Source of the DNA: Oppiella nova
Taxonomy: Eukaryota; Arthropoda; Arachnida; Sarcoptiformes; Oppiidae
Reading direction: 5' to 3'
Assembly (NCBI GenBank): GCA_905397405.1
Contig: CAJPVJ010000071.1
Coordinates: 1-46,783, forward strand
DNA length: 46,783 nt
The position numbers and the translations under genes are program-made. Below the pieces are notes generated by a model that searched no databases, was not told the DNA's origin, and saw only the letters and a list, made by a program, of their open reading frames with translations. Below, one piece after another: positions 31,878-45,140 of this stretch (within the stretch, counting starts at the first letter, position 1; each line of letters begins with the position of its first letter).

Positions 31878-32034
31878 TCACTCAGTTCCCGATCTAATTT
31901 ATATATTTTACATAAAATTCTTATATTTCATAACCAATATTAAAAATAAAAGAAATTACTAATTCTGCTATTCTCTTCATTTGATGCCTTTTTCAGAATT
32001 ATTGACCAAAAAAACTTTTACTCTTGTATTTGTG
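31372..32034. repeat. Inverted repeat, ~73-bp arms
   Basis: 31372-31444 is the reverse complement of 31961-32034 with a few differences (for example GGCATGAAATG against GGCATCAAATG). Its right arm lies next to the left arm of a second inverted pair (31845-31959 with 32698-32808), so the arms interlock. Confidence 0.85.
31831..31875. repeat. (CT)n(CA)n compound microsatellite
   Basis: About 16 CT units followed by about 7 CA units. The same compound repeat appears inverted at 32782-32809 as TG then GA, because it sits inside an inverted duplication. Confidence 0.95.
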
Positions 32035-32046
32035 TGTGTGTGTGTG

Positions 32047-32084
<38 letters not shown>

Positions 32085-32808
32085 TTTTAAAATATTCAAC
32101 TCCTCACAAAAGTAGCATTGGTATCAATTTAAACAATTTAACACAATATTGAATATTAATTATAAAAGAAAATATTAAATTGTCAGTAATATTGTCTGCA
32201 ATATAATTAAATATTTTGCTGTAACAATGCGTTTATTAAATAAATTTTGAAACTAAAATTACAATTATTGTTTAACATAATGCATTAACGTAACTCTATA
32301 ATACAGTCTATCAAACCTAACATTATTGTGAAAATTAATAAACTGACCAAACTGTTGTAAATTCTAATTAAATCTAATTAGATCATAAATAAGATATGGT
32401 GTGAATTATCTATTTTAAATTATAAAGAATACTATGAAACACAGTCTACGTATAAAGAATAAATTGTATTTCATTATAATATGTAACATCATACAGTATA
32501 AGTTATACTAGTACATAATATATTATTATCTCTTTAAGGTATAATACTATAAATATAACCATAAATTCAATTTTAAAATAACTAATATTTTAGTAGAAAT
32601 TAATCTGATTTATTTTATTTATTAACATTAATTCATTATAAACTCCTTATTGAATTCATTCATTGTATTATATTTATAGCATATCTCAAATAGTTGTGAG
32701 TAATTTCTTTTATTTTTAATATTGGTTATGAAATATAAGAATTTTATGTAAAATATATAAATTAGATCGGGAACTGAGTGAATGTGTGTGTGTGTGAGAG
32801 AGAGAGAG
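31845..32808. repeat. Inverted duplication, ~110-bp arms including the microsatellite
   Basis: 31845-31959 (end of the CT tract, CA tract, TTCACTCAGTTCCCGATC and onward) is matched in reverse complement by 32698-32808. The spacer of about 740 bp is non-coding. Arms are nearly identical outside the microsatellite length. Confidence 0.85.
32034..32084. repeat. (TG)n and (GTCT)n microsatellites
   Basis: A short TG run followed by about nine GTCT units. Confidence 0.95.
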
Positions 32809-33263
32809 ATATGAAATATGAGGTCTCATTTGAAATTCATGGAAATTGTAGACAAAGTACATGAATGGAGTGCACATCCATACATCCATACATACAGCCA
32901 TTCATTAATTCATCCAACCATTCAGATAGTATTGACCGCATTTGAGTCATAACTGCATTACATATAACTTTTGTCTTGAATTATCGCAAGACTTATAGGA
33001 CTTATAATATTTTGATTGATAAAACTGATGAACGGCTTTCTCTCAGTCATCACTTCAATACAGTCCTGATTATACTCTTTGAATATAAGCATTAATTGTC
33101 GTAAAGACTCACAACAATGACAATTGAGTGCTATTGAAGTGTTGAGTCAACACATCGATAGCATAACTATTGATAGGATAAGCAATTTTGAAGTTAACAC
33201 CATTCATTCATCATTTATAGTCCTAGTAATCAAAAGGTATTGATCATAAGACTTCATGTGACG
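32809..33263. other. Non-coding stretch
   Basis: AT-rich with no ORF, RNA gene or repeat recognised. Confidence 0.5.
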
Positions 33264-33802
33264 AGTTAACGACAAATATTCATAAAATGATTTAAAATAA
33301 TTATGAATGCAATTGGAAAACCAAAGGATTAATAATAAAATTATTTAATAAGTTCTTCATTTCTATAAAGAGTAAATTTAATAAAGATAAAAATTCTAGA
33401 TAATTTTAATAAAAGTACAAACAGATACAAGGTAATTAAAAGCTTCTTGTTATAAATAATTATAAGTTATTTTATCACTTAAAACAATTCTTTTATTATA
33501 TTAAGACTTTTGTGTTTCAATACTTTATTAATTATCAGTGAATATTCTTTTATTAAATAAAGTAAATATTATTGCTCAAGTTATAAAAAATACATTTTCA
33601 AATGTTGTCGATCATATATTGTAGATATTATATTATAATTAACCGTATATGCTGTATAATTTTAATATGTATTTGATATTAATATGATATTATGATATTG
33701 ATATAAAGAAATGTGTGCATATTTGCAAATAGTTTAAATACAATACTGTTTTTGAGTTAATTTTCAAGTATTCAAGTTTTTCGATCCGGTCACTCTATTA
33801 GT
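33264..33802. repeat. 539-bp unit, intact copy of a tandem duplication
   Basis: Part A (33264-33473) recurs at 33803-34012 and part B (33474-33802) recurs at 36114-36443. The unit is therefore tandemly duplicated with its second copy split at the A/B joint. Part B ends AAGTTTTTCGATCCGGTCACTCT, like the terminus of the MITE at 21423-22045. Confidence 0.9.
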
Positions 33803-34017
33803 AGTTAACGACAAATATTCATAAAATGATTTAAAATAATTATGAATGCAATTGGAAAACCAAAGGATTAATAATAAAATTATTTAATAAGTTCTTCATT
33901 TCTATAAAGAGTAAATTTAATAAAGATAAAAATTCTAGATAATTTTAATAAAAGTACAAACAGATACAAGGTAATTAAAAGCTTCTTGTTATAAATAATT
34001 ATAAGTTATTTTTAAAA

Positions 34018-34468
34018 ATGAGAGGTATATATGATTGTACCGGTATAACTCGTTTTAAACTACTTTTTTATTTTTGCGATTAAAACTTAATGAGAAATAG
34101 ATTAATAATTAAATGTTTGTTATTATATATTCATAACAGAGTAATCCCTTAGCCAACACATTTGTTGGTTGGAATTCAAATTTGAATTTATATAAAAAAT
34201 TGTACACAGAGAAATTTTTTTGACAATACAATGGCAAAAATGTGGATTACTACAAAATTTGGCATGAGAGGTATATATGATTGTACCGGTATAACTCGTT
34301 TTAAACTACTTTTTTATTTTTGCGATTAAAACTTAATGAGAAATAGATTAATAATTAAATGTTTGTTATTATATATTCATAACAGAGTAATCCCTTAGCC
34401 AACACATTTGTTGGTTGGAATTCAAATTTGAATTTATATAAACAATTGTACACAGAGAGAAAAATTTT
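34018..34468. repeat. Direct repeat, ~205-bp units
   Basis: ATGAGAGGTATATATGATTG starts both units (34018 and 34264). Both end near TTGTACACAGAGA. The units are almost identical. Confidence 0.9.
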
Positions 34469-34857
34469 GACCACACATATGGTCCTTTTTAAAATAATAT
34501 TTCTGAAAAAATATATTATTTTATTTTAATATTTAATAAAATAAAATAATTTTTATTAAAAAGGGTATATAAGGATATCCCTTTTCAACAAAAATTAAAG
34601 GAAATGCAATAAATAACGGAAACAAATAAAAGGATACTTCTGGCCATTACTGACCATTGTTGACCACTACTGACCATTGTTGACAACTACAGATCTTTGA
34701 TACACCCAATTGACCTTTATAGCCAAATTTTGTAGTAATCCACATTTTTGCCATTGTATTGTCAAAAAAATTTCTCTGTGTACAATTTTTTATATAAATT
34801 CAAGTTTGAATTCCAACCGACAAATGTGTTGGCTAAGGTATTACTCTGATTCATAAC
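34129..34857. repeat. Inverted repeat, ~135-bp arms
   Basis: 34129-34263 is the reverse complement of 34722-34857 with scattered differences. The spacer holds the second direct-repeat unit and a short run of TACTGACCATTGTTGACCAC-type repeats (34647-34690). Confidence 0.85.
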
Positions 34858-34897
34858 TTAGGGTCATTTATATTTAAGAAAGTCTAACAAGTATTAG

Positions 34898-35904
34898 ATA
34901 AACAGTTTGACAAAACCCTTTGGACTCGATTTCTTAATATTACTATATGTTAGAGTTGAGCTAGATCAATATAAAATTTTTGAGAAACATGGTTTTATTG
35001 CACAAATATGTTAATATGCCCTATTTGTGCCTGCTCAAAAGGGGCCGGGATGAGGAACGGGTCATCGAGATCTCAAAAACTATAAGTGATAATCGAATTC
35101 TGATTTTTGGAAATGAACGAGATCATTTCTAAAAAAAGTAATTTCTGGATTTCTCGAAATTTTACTTGGTTGATTTTTAAAAATTCCCTAAATGTCAAAA
35201 ATTGATATTTTATAATGTATTTATCTCAGAAATGGGTGAATGTATCGGGGTATTCTCAACTGTGTTTGAATGATCCTTCGAAATACTAAAAATTATCTTC
35301 TGGCACCTGCACTGTGCCTTACCTGCACCTGCACATACAGAAAGCTCACTATTCTAGAAACAAATATTCTCTATGTATTTTGATTATACAGGTAAAGGTG
35401 TGAAACAATAATAACGTTTTAAATAAGTGGCATATAAAATACATAGAGCATATTTATTTCAAAAATAAAGAGCTTGCTGTAAGGATAAAAGTGTAGGTGC
35501 CAGCAGATTATTTTTAATAGTATGAAAGATCATTCTAACCCTGCTGAGATGACCCCAATACATTAATCCATTGCTAAGATAAACACATTTAAAAATGTCA
35601 ATTTTTGATATTTAAGGAATTTTTAAAAATCAACGAAGTAAAATTTCGAGAAATCCAGAAATTACTTTTTTAGAAATGACCTCGCTCATCATTTCCAAAA
35701 ATCAGAATTCGATTATCACTTAGTTTTTGAGATCTCGATGACCCGTTCCCCATCCCGGCCCCTTTTGAGCAGACATAAATAGGACATATTAGCATATTGG
35801 TGCAATAAAACCATGTTTCTAAAAAATTTATATTGATCTAGCTCAACTCTAACATATAGTAATATTAAGACATCGAGTCCAAAGGGTTTTGTCAAACTGT
35901 TTAT
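34898..35904. repeat. 1-kb near-continuous hairpin (foldback)
   Basis: 34898 onward is complementary to sequence ending at 35904, and pairing continues with mismatches and small bulges towards a centre near 35400 (CATACAGAAAGCTC against AGAGCTTGCTG; TCTATGTATTTTG against AAAATACATAGAG). Arms are of order 400-500 bp and perhaps 10% diverged, so this is older than the foldback at 9170. An open frame on one arm (35716-35961, minus) has no counterpart on the other and no known domain. Confidence 0.82.
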
Positions 35905-36470
35905 ATATGAATTGTAAGTACTGGAGTTTACGTAATGATTTTTGTACATTTTGACTATCATGAGGTTTTAAACTTACCTATAATTGATAGGTTTATATAA
36001 GATTTTATGTTATGAAAATATTAAAGTTGGTTATAGAATGTTGGAGTAAAGTGCAATAGATTAATTATCTCAATAATTAAAGAATCCTAACTAATTCAAA
36101 TTTATTTTATTTCATCACTTAAAACAATTCTTTTTATTATATTAAGACTTTTGTGTTTCAATACTTTATTAATTATCAGTGAATATTCTTTTATTAAATA
36201 AAGTAAATATTATTGCTCAAGTTATAAAAAATACATTTTTAAATGTTGTCGATCATATATTGTAGATATTATATTATAATTAACCGTATATACTGTATAA
36301 TTTTAATATGTATTTTATATTAATATGATATTATGATATTGATATAAAGAAATGTGTGCATATTTGCAAATAGTTTAAATACAATACTGTTTTTGAGTTA
36401 ATTTTCAAGTATTCAAGTTTTTCGATCCGGTCACTCTATTAGTGTACCAGTAGTTAGTAGTAGATCTATA

Positions 36471-36500
36471 AGTAGTAGTAGTAGTAGTAGTAGTAGTAGG
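36471..36500. repeat. (GTA)n microsatellite
   Basis: About ten GTA (AGT) units. Confidence 0.93.
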
Positions 36501-39500
36501 GCGGGCAACATTTAGTTGAATAGTGCTAACAGCTAATAACGCGAGCAATAGAGCAGTGCTAACATTCACACCATTTGTTTAAATTAATTGTTGTCTGTTT
36601 GGCCAACAGTTCATGGATTACTGCAATAGTGGACAACCATTACAACAAATCTATGGAAATTGACTGCAATTCACATGTTTCTCATAATCAGTGATATACA
36701 GTGAAGTCTACCTTTACAAGTTTATATAGTATCTCACAATAGTACTGTACATTGTAAATTACAATATTACAACTACAACTGTATTTCAATAATTCACAAT
36801 TTTATATAATATGATTATGAGAAAATTGTGAATTGCAGTATCGTATATTATATTATACAACTAGAAAATTTATTATAATTTATATACATTATATCAAAAT
36901 TAAACAAATATATGTATATAATGAATTTTAACTAAAATAATAATTCTATTATATTTAATATTAAACAGTAGAATTACAATAATATATAAATGGATTTAAC
37001 TATTAATTATAAAGTATGAAGTGCTGAATTGACACATTCACGAGTAATTCACAGAATCGTAAATTGGCTTAACGTATTATACTGTACTGTTCACTATATA
37101 AATCAATTGTTTATTTAACATTTATCAACATTTGTTGCAGTTTTGTTAATTAATTAATAATATTTACCTATATTAATTTACTGAATATTATTCTAGTTTA
37201 TAATACTGTAAGTTATGTAAATTGAATAACATTACAAAATATGATACAACATGAAAATACAATTGTATTTCATTGTACTAAAATAGATGCCAGTATTGTA
37301 AAAATATTATAGAATCAGAGCCCGAAGCAATCAATATTAATAGAATAGTAATATTAAAATGACATTCAATGTAAGTTTTCTCAGACTTTAAAATATTTTT
37401 ATTAATAAAGCAAAATAAGGATAAATTATAATTTGATGATTAAATATAAATAAATAATGTTGACTTAATTATTTATTGCAACATAACTAATATTTCTTAA
37501 ATTAAAAAATTTATAATACAATTTCAATAGAACCTTTATAAAAATTATTACTATATTTTGATATATCGTATATATAGATTGTTAGTAAAAATATAATTAT
37601 AAAATAAGTATATAAGATGAATAGCATAAAAAGCATGATAGGTACTGGAATGTACTGAATTAAGCGTGGCAAAACCACAATTATTAAACACACAAACTAT
37701 TTGAACACATTTGTAATGTTGTGTTAGTATTGAATGATATTCCGTCAGGAAATCAGAGAAAGGATACGAAAAGATGATCACATCCTTCCTATCATTAATT
37801 TGTATACAATATCCCACAAAACCAATCGATTCATTACAAGTACTGTATATTCAATGATAAATAACATAAAATTAGAAAAATTTGAAGAAATGGTTGAAAG
37901 AGACGTTCAATCGATATATTGAGAGAAATGAGAAGAAACTAGGAAATTGTATTACACTGTAGTCCACATTGAATAACGAATACATTGTAAACATTATTAC
38001 AAGAAATACAATGCAAAGTGAATTGAATTGCTATAATCAACGGTGTTTTACCAATACTTTGTTATATATTTCCTATTTTATTAGATTCAATCATTTTCTC
38101 GCATTTATTTTCAAACCGTCAAATAGTTGAGAGCATTAAATGATGAAACGATCGATACATTAAAACAAAATACATGTCAATATCTGACACAAACCACCAA
38201 AACCTTACATCACATCATTGCTTTGCTATCTAAACACTTCATAATCGACTAATTCTTATCAATTATTTATATTATATGAATATAATTGAAACTTAACTAA
38301 TCAATAAGTTGATATTGTACCCACAAATACCATATGATAGTCTAATCAAATCAAGCATAGAATCTCATGAATGAATTTAAAATAGATATTGTTATATTAA
38401 TATAAGATTTTGAATATTATAAACTCTCAAAATAATTATAAGATTAAGTATTATATAAAATAACTATAATCAATAAATATTAATTACAGATCAATTATAA
38501 TAATGTTTAAAATATTCAAACATTAAATCTATGATTTTATAAACATTGTATATATTACAGTAGTAATATTGAACTATTTATAACCGTTTGAATGTTTCAA
38601 AGATATACAGTAATACAATATTATCTCCAAAATATAATTTTAATGAATATTATATAAATCATTTAAATATAATATTTTATAGCATAGTATTTTTATTATT
38701 TAAATTATTGGAAGTAAAAAGTAATATAAACCAAAATTACTAAACCTCTTATAAGATATCAAAACCAAAGCTTTGAATTTGCTTTCAAATGACTGTAGTT
38801 CTCAATAGCATTATAACAGTCATATGGAAGCAAAGTTGAAGCCCTAGTTTTCATATGATATAAGAGAAATATTGTTATCTACTGTAAGGTCATTCATTAA
38901 GTATTTAAACCAAAAAAATTTACCAAAAATTGGATACTTCCCCTGCTTACGGGAATTCCTTTTTAGGACTTTAACATTGTTTTAATGCCTTGGATTACCC
39001 CTTCCCTCACCCGTATACTTCATATCTGGGATGATTTAACTGTGTATAGCATACTAGTACCATATAATAAGACACAATGTGTGCTAATTAAGAATGGATT
39101 GTTAAAATTTGTAAATCATTTGAACGATACATTTGTAGAATTGTAGGCAATGCTAGCAATTCTCATATAATGATGCGAACAGAGAGATCACTAGAGAATT
39201 ACTTATATTTGTATTTGTATGGTATGACTAAATAAGGCAATACCAAAGAAATACAGTAAAGAGCACAGCCATGTATGTACTACACTGTACTGAAGGCATA
39301 CTTAGGCTGTTGGAGCCCATAATAGTGAGCTTCTCAGTAGAGATGCAGTGCTGATGGCAAGGGATGGCAAGAGGTGTAACCAATTGATTGTGTAATGAAC
39401 TCAATGATCAAATAATGCAAATGTTACCAAAATTGTGGTTGTGCTCGTATAGTTTGTAATTCAATATAGTCTACTAAAACTTGAAAATAGTAACACTGAA

Positions 39501-41500
39501 AATTCAAACTATCTTAAATGTGAAATAATTCAAAATAAAAATATTTATTGCAAACAATCAATTATTGTTTTGTATAACTCCTCCATACAAATAACATTAT
39601 TTCAATGTCAGAATAATTGATTAAATGTTATGTTGATAAACAAGGGTTTGCTACATATTTTAATTGATGTAATGAATTTTTAAATATTTTATGGTTAAAA
39701 GTATTTAAAATTGCATATTTTCTTAATTTTTACTATGATATAAGCCTATTTCCAGTTAAATACAAATGCATATCTTAGCGTCTATTATTGCATATTATAT
39801 GGTATTTATATTATAATCACTTTTATAGATGCATATCTCTTAGTGTTTTATTTAAGATGAATGCTTTTAGTTACCTTTCAAATATTACTCGATATAATCA
39901 TTATTTGATTAAATATACAATATATTACGAAGAATTTCATAATTAGTTTACTAGTTAAATATTTACTTTATGTTGAAATATTTTTTGACTTGTTAATAAA
40001 AATGACAGTGTTATGTTGTCGAGTCTCTAATTTGGTTACTTTTGAAGAACATAAATACACCTTGTAATTCACCTTTATAAAAAATGAAATCTGATAATCA
40101 GTTGACTACTCATACTTATTTGACTTTATTTAATGGTAAAGTTTTTAAACACTTTCTATTGTACTGTATATTGTACTATACATAACTTAAGATATCAAAT
40201 ACTGTACCAAATGCAAATTGGTTTAAACCAATTGGTAAACTATTACAAATATTTATCTATTAATTATTGAAATAAAATATTTGTATTTCACTTTGTTTTT
40301 CAATTTTTATAAATTTAAGTCAGACAACAGAAAGGCTGACTTGTTTTTGAGTGAAGTATTAATATTGGAGGGGATGGTAGGGCTCACTACAAGCCATCAA
40401 TTGAATTATATTCGATGCGAACAAATATTTTAATATTTGTTAAACTATTGAAAAAGAATTTTCTATATTTTGTGCTGACATACAGACATACATACCATAC
40501 AAATCTACACAAGTGAGCAATATTTGAAAATAGAAAAATGAAGCAAAAATATTTCTTTTAATCAATAAATGAACCATAAATATCGCAAACTCTTTGTTTG
40601 CAAACATTATAAAAATGTTATTTACTATTATATCATATAAATTATATGTATAATATATTATACAATATATTATAGTACTGACAGTACTATACTGTACAGT
40701 TTGATATAGTTATATAAAAAATTAATGCTAAAGCTAAATAATATATTTAATAGAATTATTTAGTAATTCAATAATTAAAATAAAATATCATTCAAAATTA
40801 AACTAGAAAATCTATTTAAATATTTATTGATTAACAAATAACTACAATTTTTGTTTTAAATATTTGTACCTATGGAAATTTTTCAATCCTAAAGAGTAAA
40901 AATATTGTTTATAAGTTTATAATTATATTGATGCCATTAATATTTATTCTATAATTATGGAATTATGAGTTATTTTATGTATGATTCAGTTGTTTTATAA
41001 ATATAATACTATAACAACTAATAGATATTACTATATATGTATATTACCCAATTTCAAATTAGATACATTTGTAAATACATCTATATAAATTGTATTCTTA
41101 TTGAAGGCAATTAAACTTGGAAATTACTTTTAAATAATATAGTCTTAAAGTGTTCATAAGTTTAGCAAGTTCTCAACGGTCTCATATCAATATGTTTGCG
41201 GGAAAGGCACCAATTGTTTGATAATACGATATGATATATGTTTGGATGAGACAAGAGTCCAATAGTAAAGATAGAGAAATATGGTTTGGCTAACAGTGCT
41301 AACACGGCTAACACATCTCCAGCCATGACATGAATTCGCAAAATAGTCTATTTTTGTGGCATTTCTTTTTTGGTTCACATTTTCACGTATAAGACGTGAT
41401 GCAGAGATGAAGCGTTCACTTTGCTTATCCACATAACATGTTTCCATATTACAGCACTTGGAATACCAGTGCATATGTACAGACATATAGGGGAGGGAAG
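36501..41500. other. Long non-coding AT-rich stretch
   Basis: Five kilobases with no exon, RNA gene or clear transposon. ACTGTA/TACAGT words recur (for example 40671-40700). A few small open frames (such as 37734-37922) lack any domain or splice context. Confidence 0.5.

Positions 41501-41528
<28 letters not shown>
41501..41528. repeat. (GA)n microsatellite
   Basis: About 14 GA units. On the minus strand it accounts for a run of Ser-Leu in an open frame there. Confidence 0.95.
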
Positions 41529-41532
<4 letters not shown>

Positions 41533-44500
41533 AAGGTTTGTTTGGCACTTTCACGGCAAATGATAGACATTATTTGGTACCAGAGTTGTATGCAATTGCT
41601 ATGCGATTGTCATTTCTGGTCACACAATACCAACATTAATAGTAAGTCATTTGCCAACAAAATGACTACAAGTCTATTGTCTTTGTATTGATATGAAAAG
41701 TGAATGCAATTAAAGCAGTTCTCTTTCAATGCTATGTTAGGCTTTCATACAATTATTTTATTATTTATATAAACGAAAGCCAATACGACTACCATTTGTT
41801 TGTCACACATATCTTTCTTACATTCAAATATTTCATATAGTCTTATAGTCTTCACATTTCTCACAACAAAATAATTCCCTTTTCTAATATTTAAACAAAA
41901 GGCATTCACATCAAATTTTGGATCATATCCTTAAAATATAATTAAAGTTGTAAAAACTTACTATTTTGAAAATAGATTTTAAGAATCTATAGGTTATACA
42001 TCCGTGACTCTAAATATAAGTCTGTCACTGTATGATATCCTGTACTGTTTATGACTTATATCTGTTATGATTACACGAAATGTGGCTTTAAACTGAGAGA
42101 AATAGTGCTAAACAATACTATATAATCACAAAAAAGCTTAAACACTCAATCCATTCAATCACATCCTTATTCTTTGATTAACAAAGTATTAAAACAATTA
42201 CCATAATAAAATTTATATTAATCTAATGTAATATAATAGAAATAAAATTTACAATGTAAAATAAACGAAATTATCAATGAATAGTTAAAATAAAAATTTA
42301 AATCTATTAAGATGATTTCTTAGTGTATTTACCATAAATGATGGTAGTGTTCAAATCAATGCTCTTATATGATCCAATAAAACTAAACCAAAACCACAAC
42401 AAAAATCTGTTAATGTTTTGGTGGCAAATGAATACAGATTTAGCAATTTGATGAGGCAATGGATAGGCAATGGTTTGGCAATGGTTTGGCAAAAGTGCTT
42501 TGGTTGGCAATAGTTAACCCCATAAACAGTGTCATAAGTTTGGCCTAAAGTGGCGCACGAGTCAAGTGAGTCAAGTGGTCATTAAATTAGTTTTGGCGAT
42601 AGGCTATAGCACTGGCACTTCGCCACCAAATATATAATAGTTTTGTTTTGCGTTACTTTATGTGCTCTGGAATTATATGAGGGCTTCTAATCAATTGAAA
42701 AACTGGTTGCAAAGTAAGTGGTCTGAAAAATTGCCAATATTGCAGAGTGCATGGAGTACAGGGCACCATTCAGTATTGCTATTGCACAGCTATACTGTGC
42801 AGGCATACCAGTGCTCTGCCAAAACAGTCATTGAACAGATAAAATATAGGCAATGCATCGCAAACACAACAGACGTTATGTGTTATGTGTTATACAATAC
42901 TGTATGGAATAACTGAAATCAAAAGTATTGGCCAACGAATACCCTACTGAAGCAAACATTGTATTAAACCTGTTTAGGGTTTAAATCACAAATTTTATTT
43001 TCTTTCGTCCATACAATCGAAAAACTTGTGATAAGTAATAGTCAGACAATATTTCAAACTCAGAAATAATATTTTCTTCCCAACTCTCTATTATAACAAA
43101 TACTTCACAAACAAATGACAAAAAGATATCTTTCAACTTCCAAATACACAAATCTTGTATTATTTATTTTATTATATAAGTTTTATTTGTTTTTATTTTA
43201 TAAGTTTAATGACATACAGTATATCAGTATCATGAGTCAAACTATCATACATAATTAAAATTGTAATTTTAAAATCAATTTATTGATAATGTCAATAAAA
43301 ATTTCTTTAATTATTTGTGACCATAACCAATATTCAGGTTTCCCTGATTGCAACGAGTTGATGCTCTAAACACTAGATATGCCCTTGTTAAATTGAATTA
43401 ATTCTTGTATGTATGATATGTGAATTGTTAAAATCAATGAGAATTCAATAGTTTTAATTAATATACAGTAATTTATTTCATTGTATTATTAATACAAGAA
43501 TCCAAATTATATAATAAAATATAATGAGATAGAGTTGGTGTGATTGAGTGATTGATGCATTAATTGGTGTATTGGTTGTGTAGAAAGTTACACAAAGATT
43601 GGTGAGTGAGTGGTGAGTGAATTGGTGGGTATTTCGCTATGGCTTTGGCACTCAATTTGGTGGAGAGGGAGAGTAGTGTGGAGTTAATCAAGTCTTTGGC
43701 CAATTGTGGCATTACTATACTATTACTATACTATACTCTTAGTATCGTATAATGGGTTAGTTTTGTGTGTTTTTTCATTTTCATTCTTAACTCGGAGTGC
43801 AGTGATAGCAAGAGAACTGTACTGTATATGTAGTCAAGAAATAAGTTGTTTAAGTAGAAAATGTTGATATAATACTAGTTTTACTGTATTTGATGATCAG
43901 TTTGAGGAATAATATGATTAGTTTCAGTGATCATCACTTAAACATCAATTCCAGTGCCAACACAATACGTATTTCTAAATTCAATTATCTTTAGATTAGA
44001 CCTCAATTTAATTAAAATTTAATGAAAACTCATTTAAAATGCCGTCTTTTACAGCGATTTCTGTAATGCTATCAAAATATAATATTAAATTATTAATGAC
44101 ATTAATAATATTATAACTTTAAATCTCATCAATTTAAATACAAAATAAATATTTAAATAATTATAGATTTAACTTAAGATAAACTTACAATAATAATATT
44201 CAATTGTTTATTTAAAATGCAAAGTAGTAACCTATAAGTTACCTAGTTCCCTCATACTCGAATATTGTAGAATAAACACAGTATTATGCTAACAATATAT
44301 GATAAAATATTAATTTCAAATTATGTTAAATGTTTTAATTTTCCAAGTTTGTTGTAATGTATGTAAGTATGTTATAAGTTTGTCAAATTAATTGAAGCAT
44401 AATAGATGATTATAACGAAATGCAATTAAAATTAACAGTAAATTCAATCTCAATTGATTTGCAATACAAATGATTGAAATTAAATTGAGAGTGGATTCAA

Positions 44501-44766
44501 ATTAGTGATTATTACATGTAAACTGAAATTGAAAACCAACATTATTTGAAAATTCTTGAATACAGTATATATGCAATTCAAAAGTATCAATTGAAGGATT
44601 AATAAATATATGGATTATGTGATGATGTGGACATTAAATACATTTTGGTTGAAAATGTACTAAAATGTGACTCTGAAAGAGACTCTCATATCATGTTTTA
44701 CTTAACATTTTAGAGCACATGTATTGATCGTTTCAGTGGTGATGATAAATGACAAATTTGCTGTAT
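41529..44766. other. Non-coding stretch
   Basis: AT-rich with no convincing exon. An open frame at 42662-42916 (plus) lies in slightly less AT-rich DNA but shows no domain. Confidence 0.45.
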
Positions 44767-44815
44767 TCTCTCTCTCTCTCTCTCTCCCTCCTTCTCCCTC
44801 CCTTCCTTTCCCCTT
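44767..44815. repeat. Pyrimidine tract, (TC)n and CT-rich
   Basis: Eleven or so TC units followed by CCCTCCTTCTCCCTCCC-type sequence, almost purely pyrimidine for about 50 bases on the plus strand. Confidence 0.9.
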
Positions 44816-44959
44816 CGCTTTAAAGAGTCAAATATTGAGCAAAATATTACTTTCGTAGTAATTCTTCAATGAAATAGTGTTACACAAAACTATGATTGTT
44901 TGTATTGACTATCATTTTACAGTTTATACAAATTATAACATTCACTACAATATTTACAG

Positions 44960-45140
44960 GGTACATTTTGATAATCAATGTTTTTACACCAAACTACACC
45001 GACTCGACACATCCGGCGAGTCCTCTAAACTGGCAATTATCGCACCTCCATCTCAAAAGCCATTCATTGCAACAACACTACAACACTGTCGGTCTGTCGG
45101 TCTCTCTGCAACTGCTTGTATTGATTACAGAGCTTTTGAC
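44960..45140. other. Locally GC-richer patch, possible 5' exon or promoter
   Basis: About 180 bp are much less AT-rich than anything within several kilobases (ACACCGACTCGACACATCCGG, CTGTCGGTCTGTCGGTCTC). On the minus strand the ATGs are followed by early stops, as in 5' untranslated sequence, and GAGTCG|GTGTAG could be a donor. It could be the first, untranslated exon of the Sidestep-family gene; the distance of over 20 kb makes this a guess. Confidence 0.25.

Larger units (their letters stand above)
34013..36113. mobile_element. 2.1-kb composite insertion built of direct and inverted repeats
   Basis: Inside: a direct repeat of about 205 bp (34018-34222 and 34264-34468), an inverted copy of part of it (34129-34263 against 34722-34857), and a 1-kb foldback (34898-35904). 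No transposase or reverse transcriptase ORF was found, so it is a non-autonomous element or a nest of several. Confidence 0.6.
33803..36443. repeat. Second copy of the 539-bp unit, split by a 2.1-kb insertion
   Basis: 33803-34012 equals part A and 36114-36443 equals part B of the first copy, with only a few differences. The intervening 34013-36113 (2101 bp) interrupts exactly at the joint and so arrived after the duplication. No clean target duplication of the insertion is visible in the AT-rich joint. Confidence 0.88.

Noticed and set aside
35716-35961. 81-codon minus-strand open frame in the long hairpin
   Set aside because: The other hairpin arm does not preserve it and no family is recognised.
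33264-36443. LTR retrotransposon, because direct repeats flank a 2.1-kb centre
   Set aside because: The flanking repeats are two different halves (A and B) of one tandemly repeated unit, and the centre has no gag, pol or primer-binding-site features.
41187-41570. 127-codon minus-strand open frame
   Set aside because: It is partly encoded by a GA microsatellite (Ser-Leu run); the remainder has no recognisable domain.
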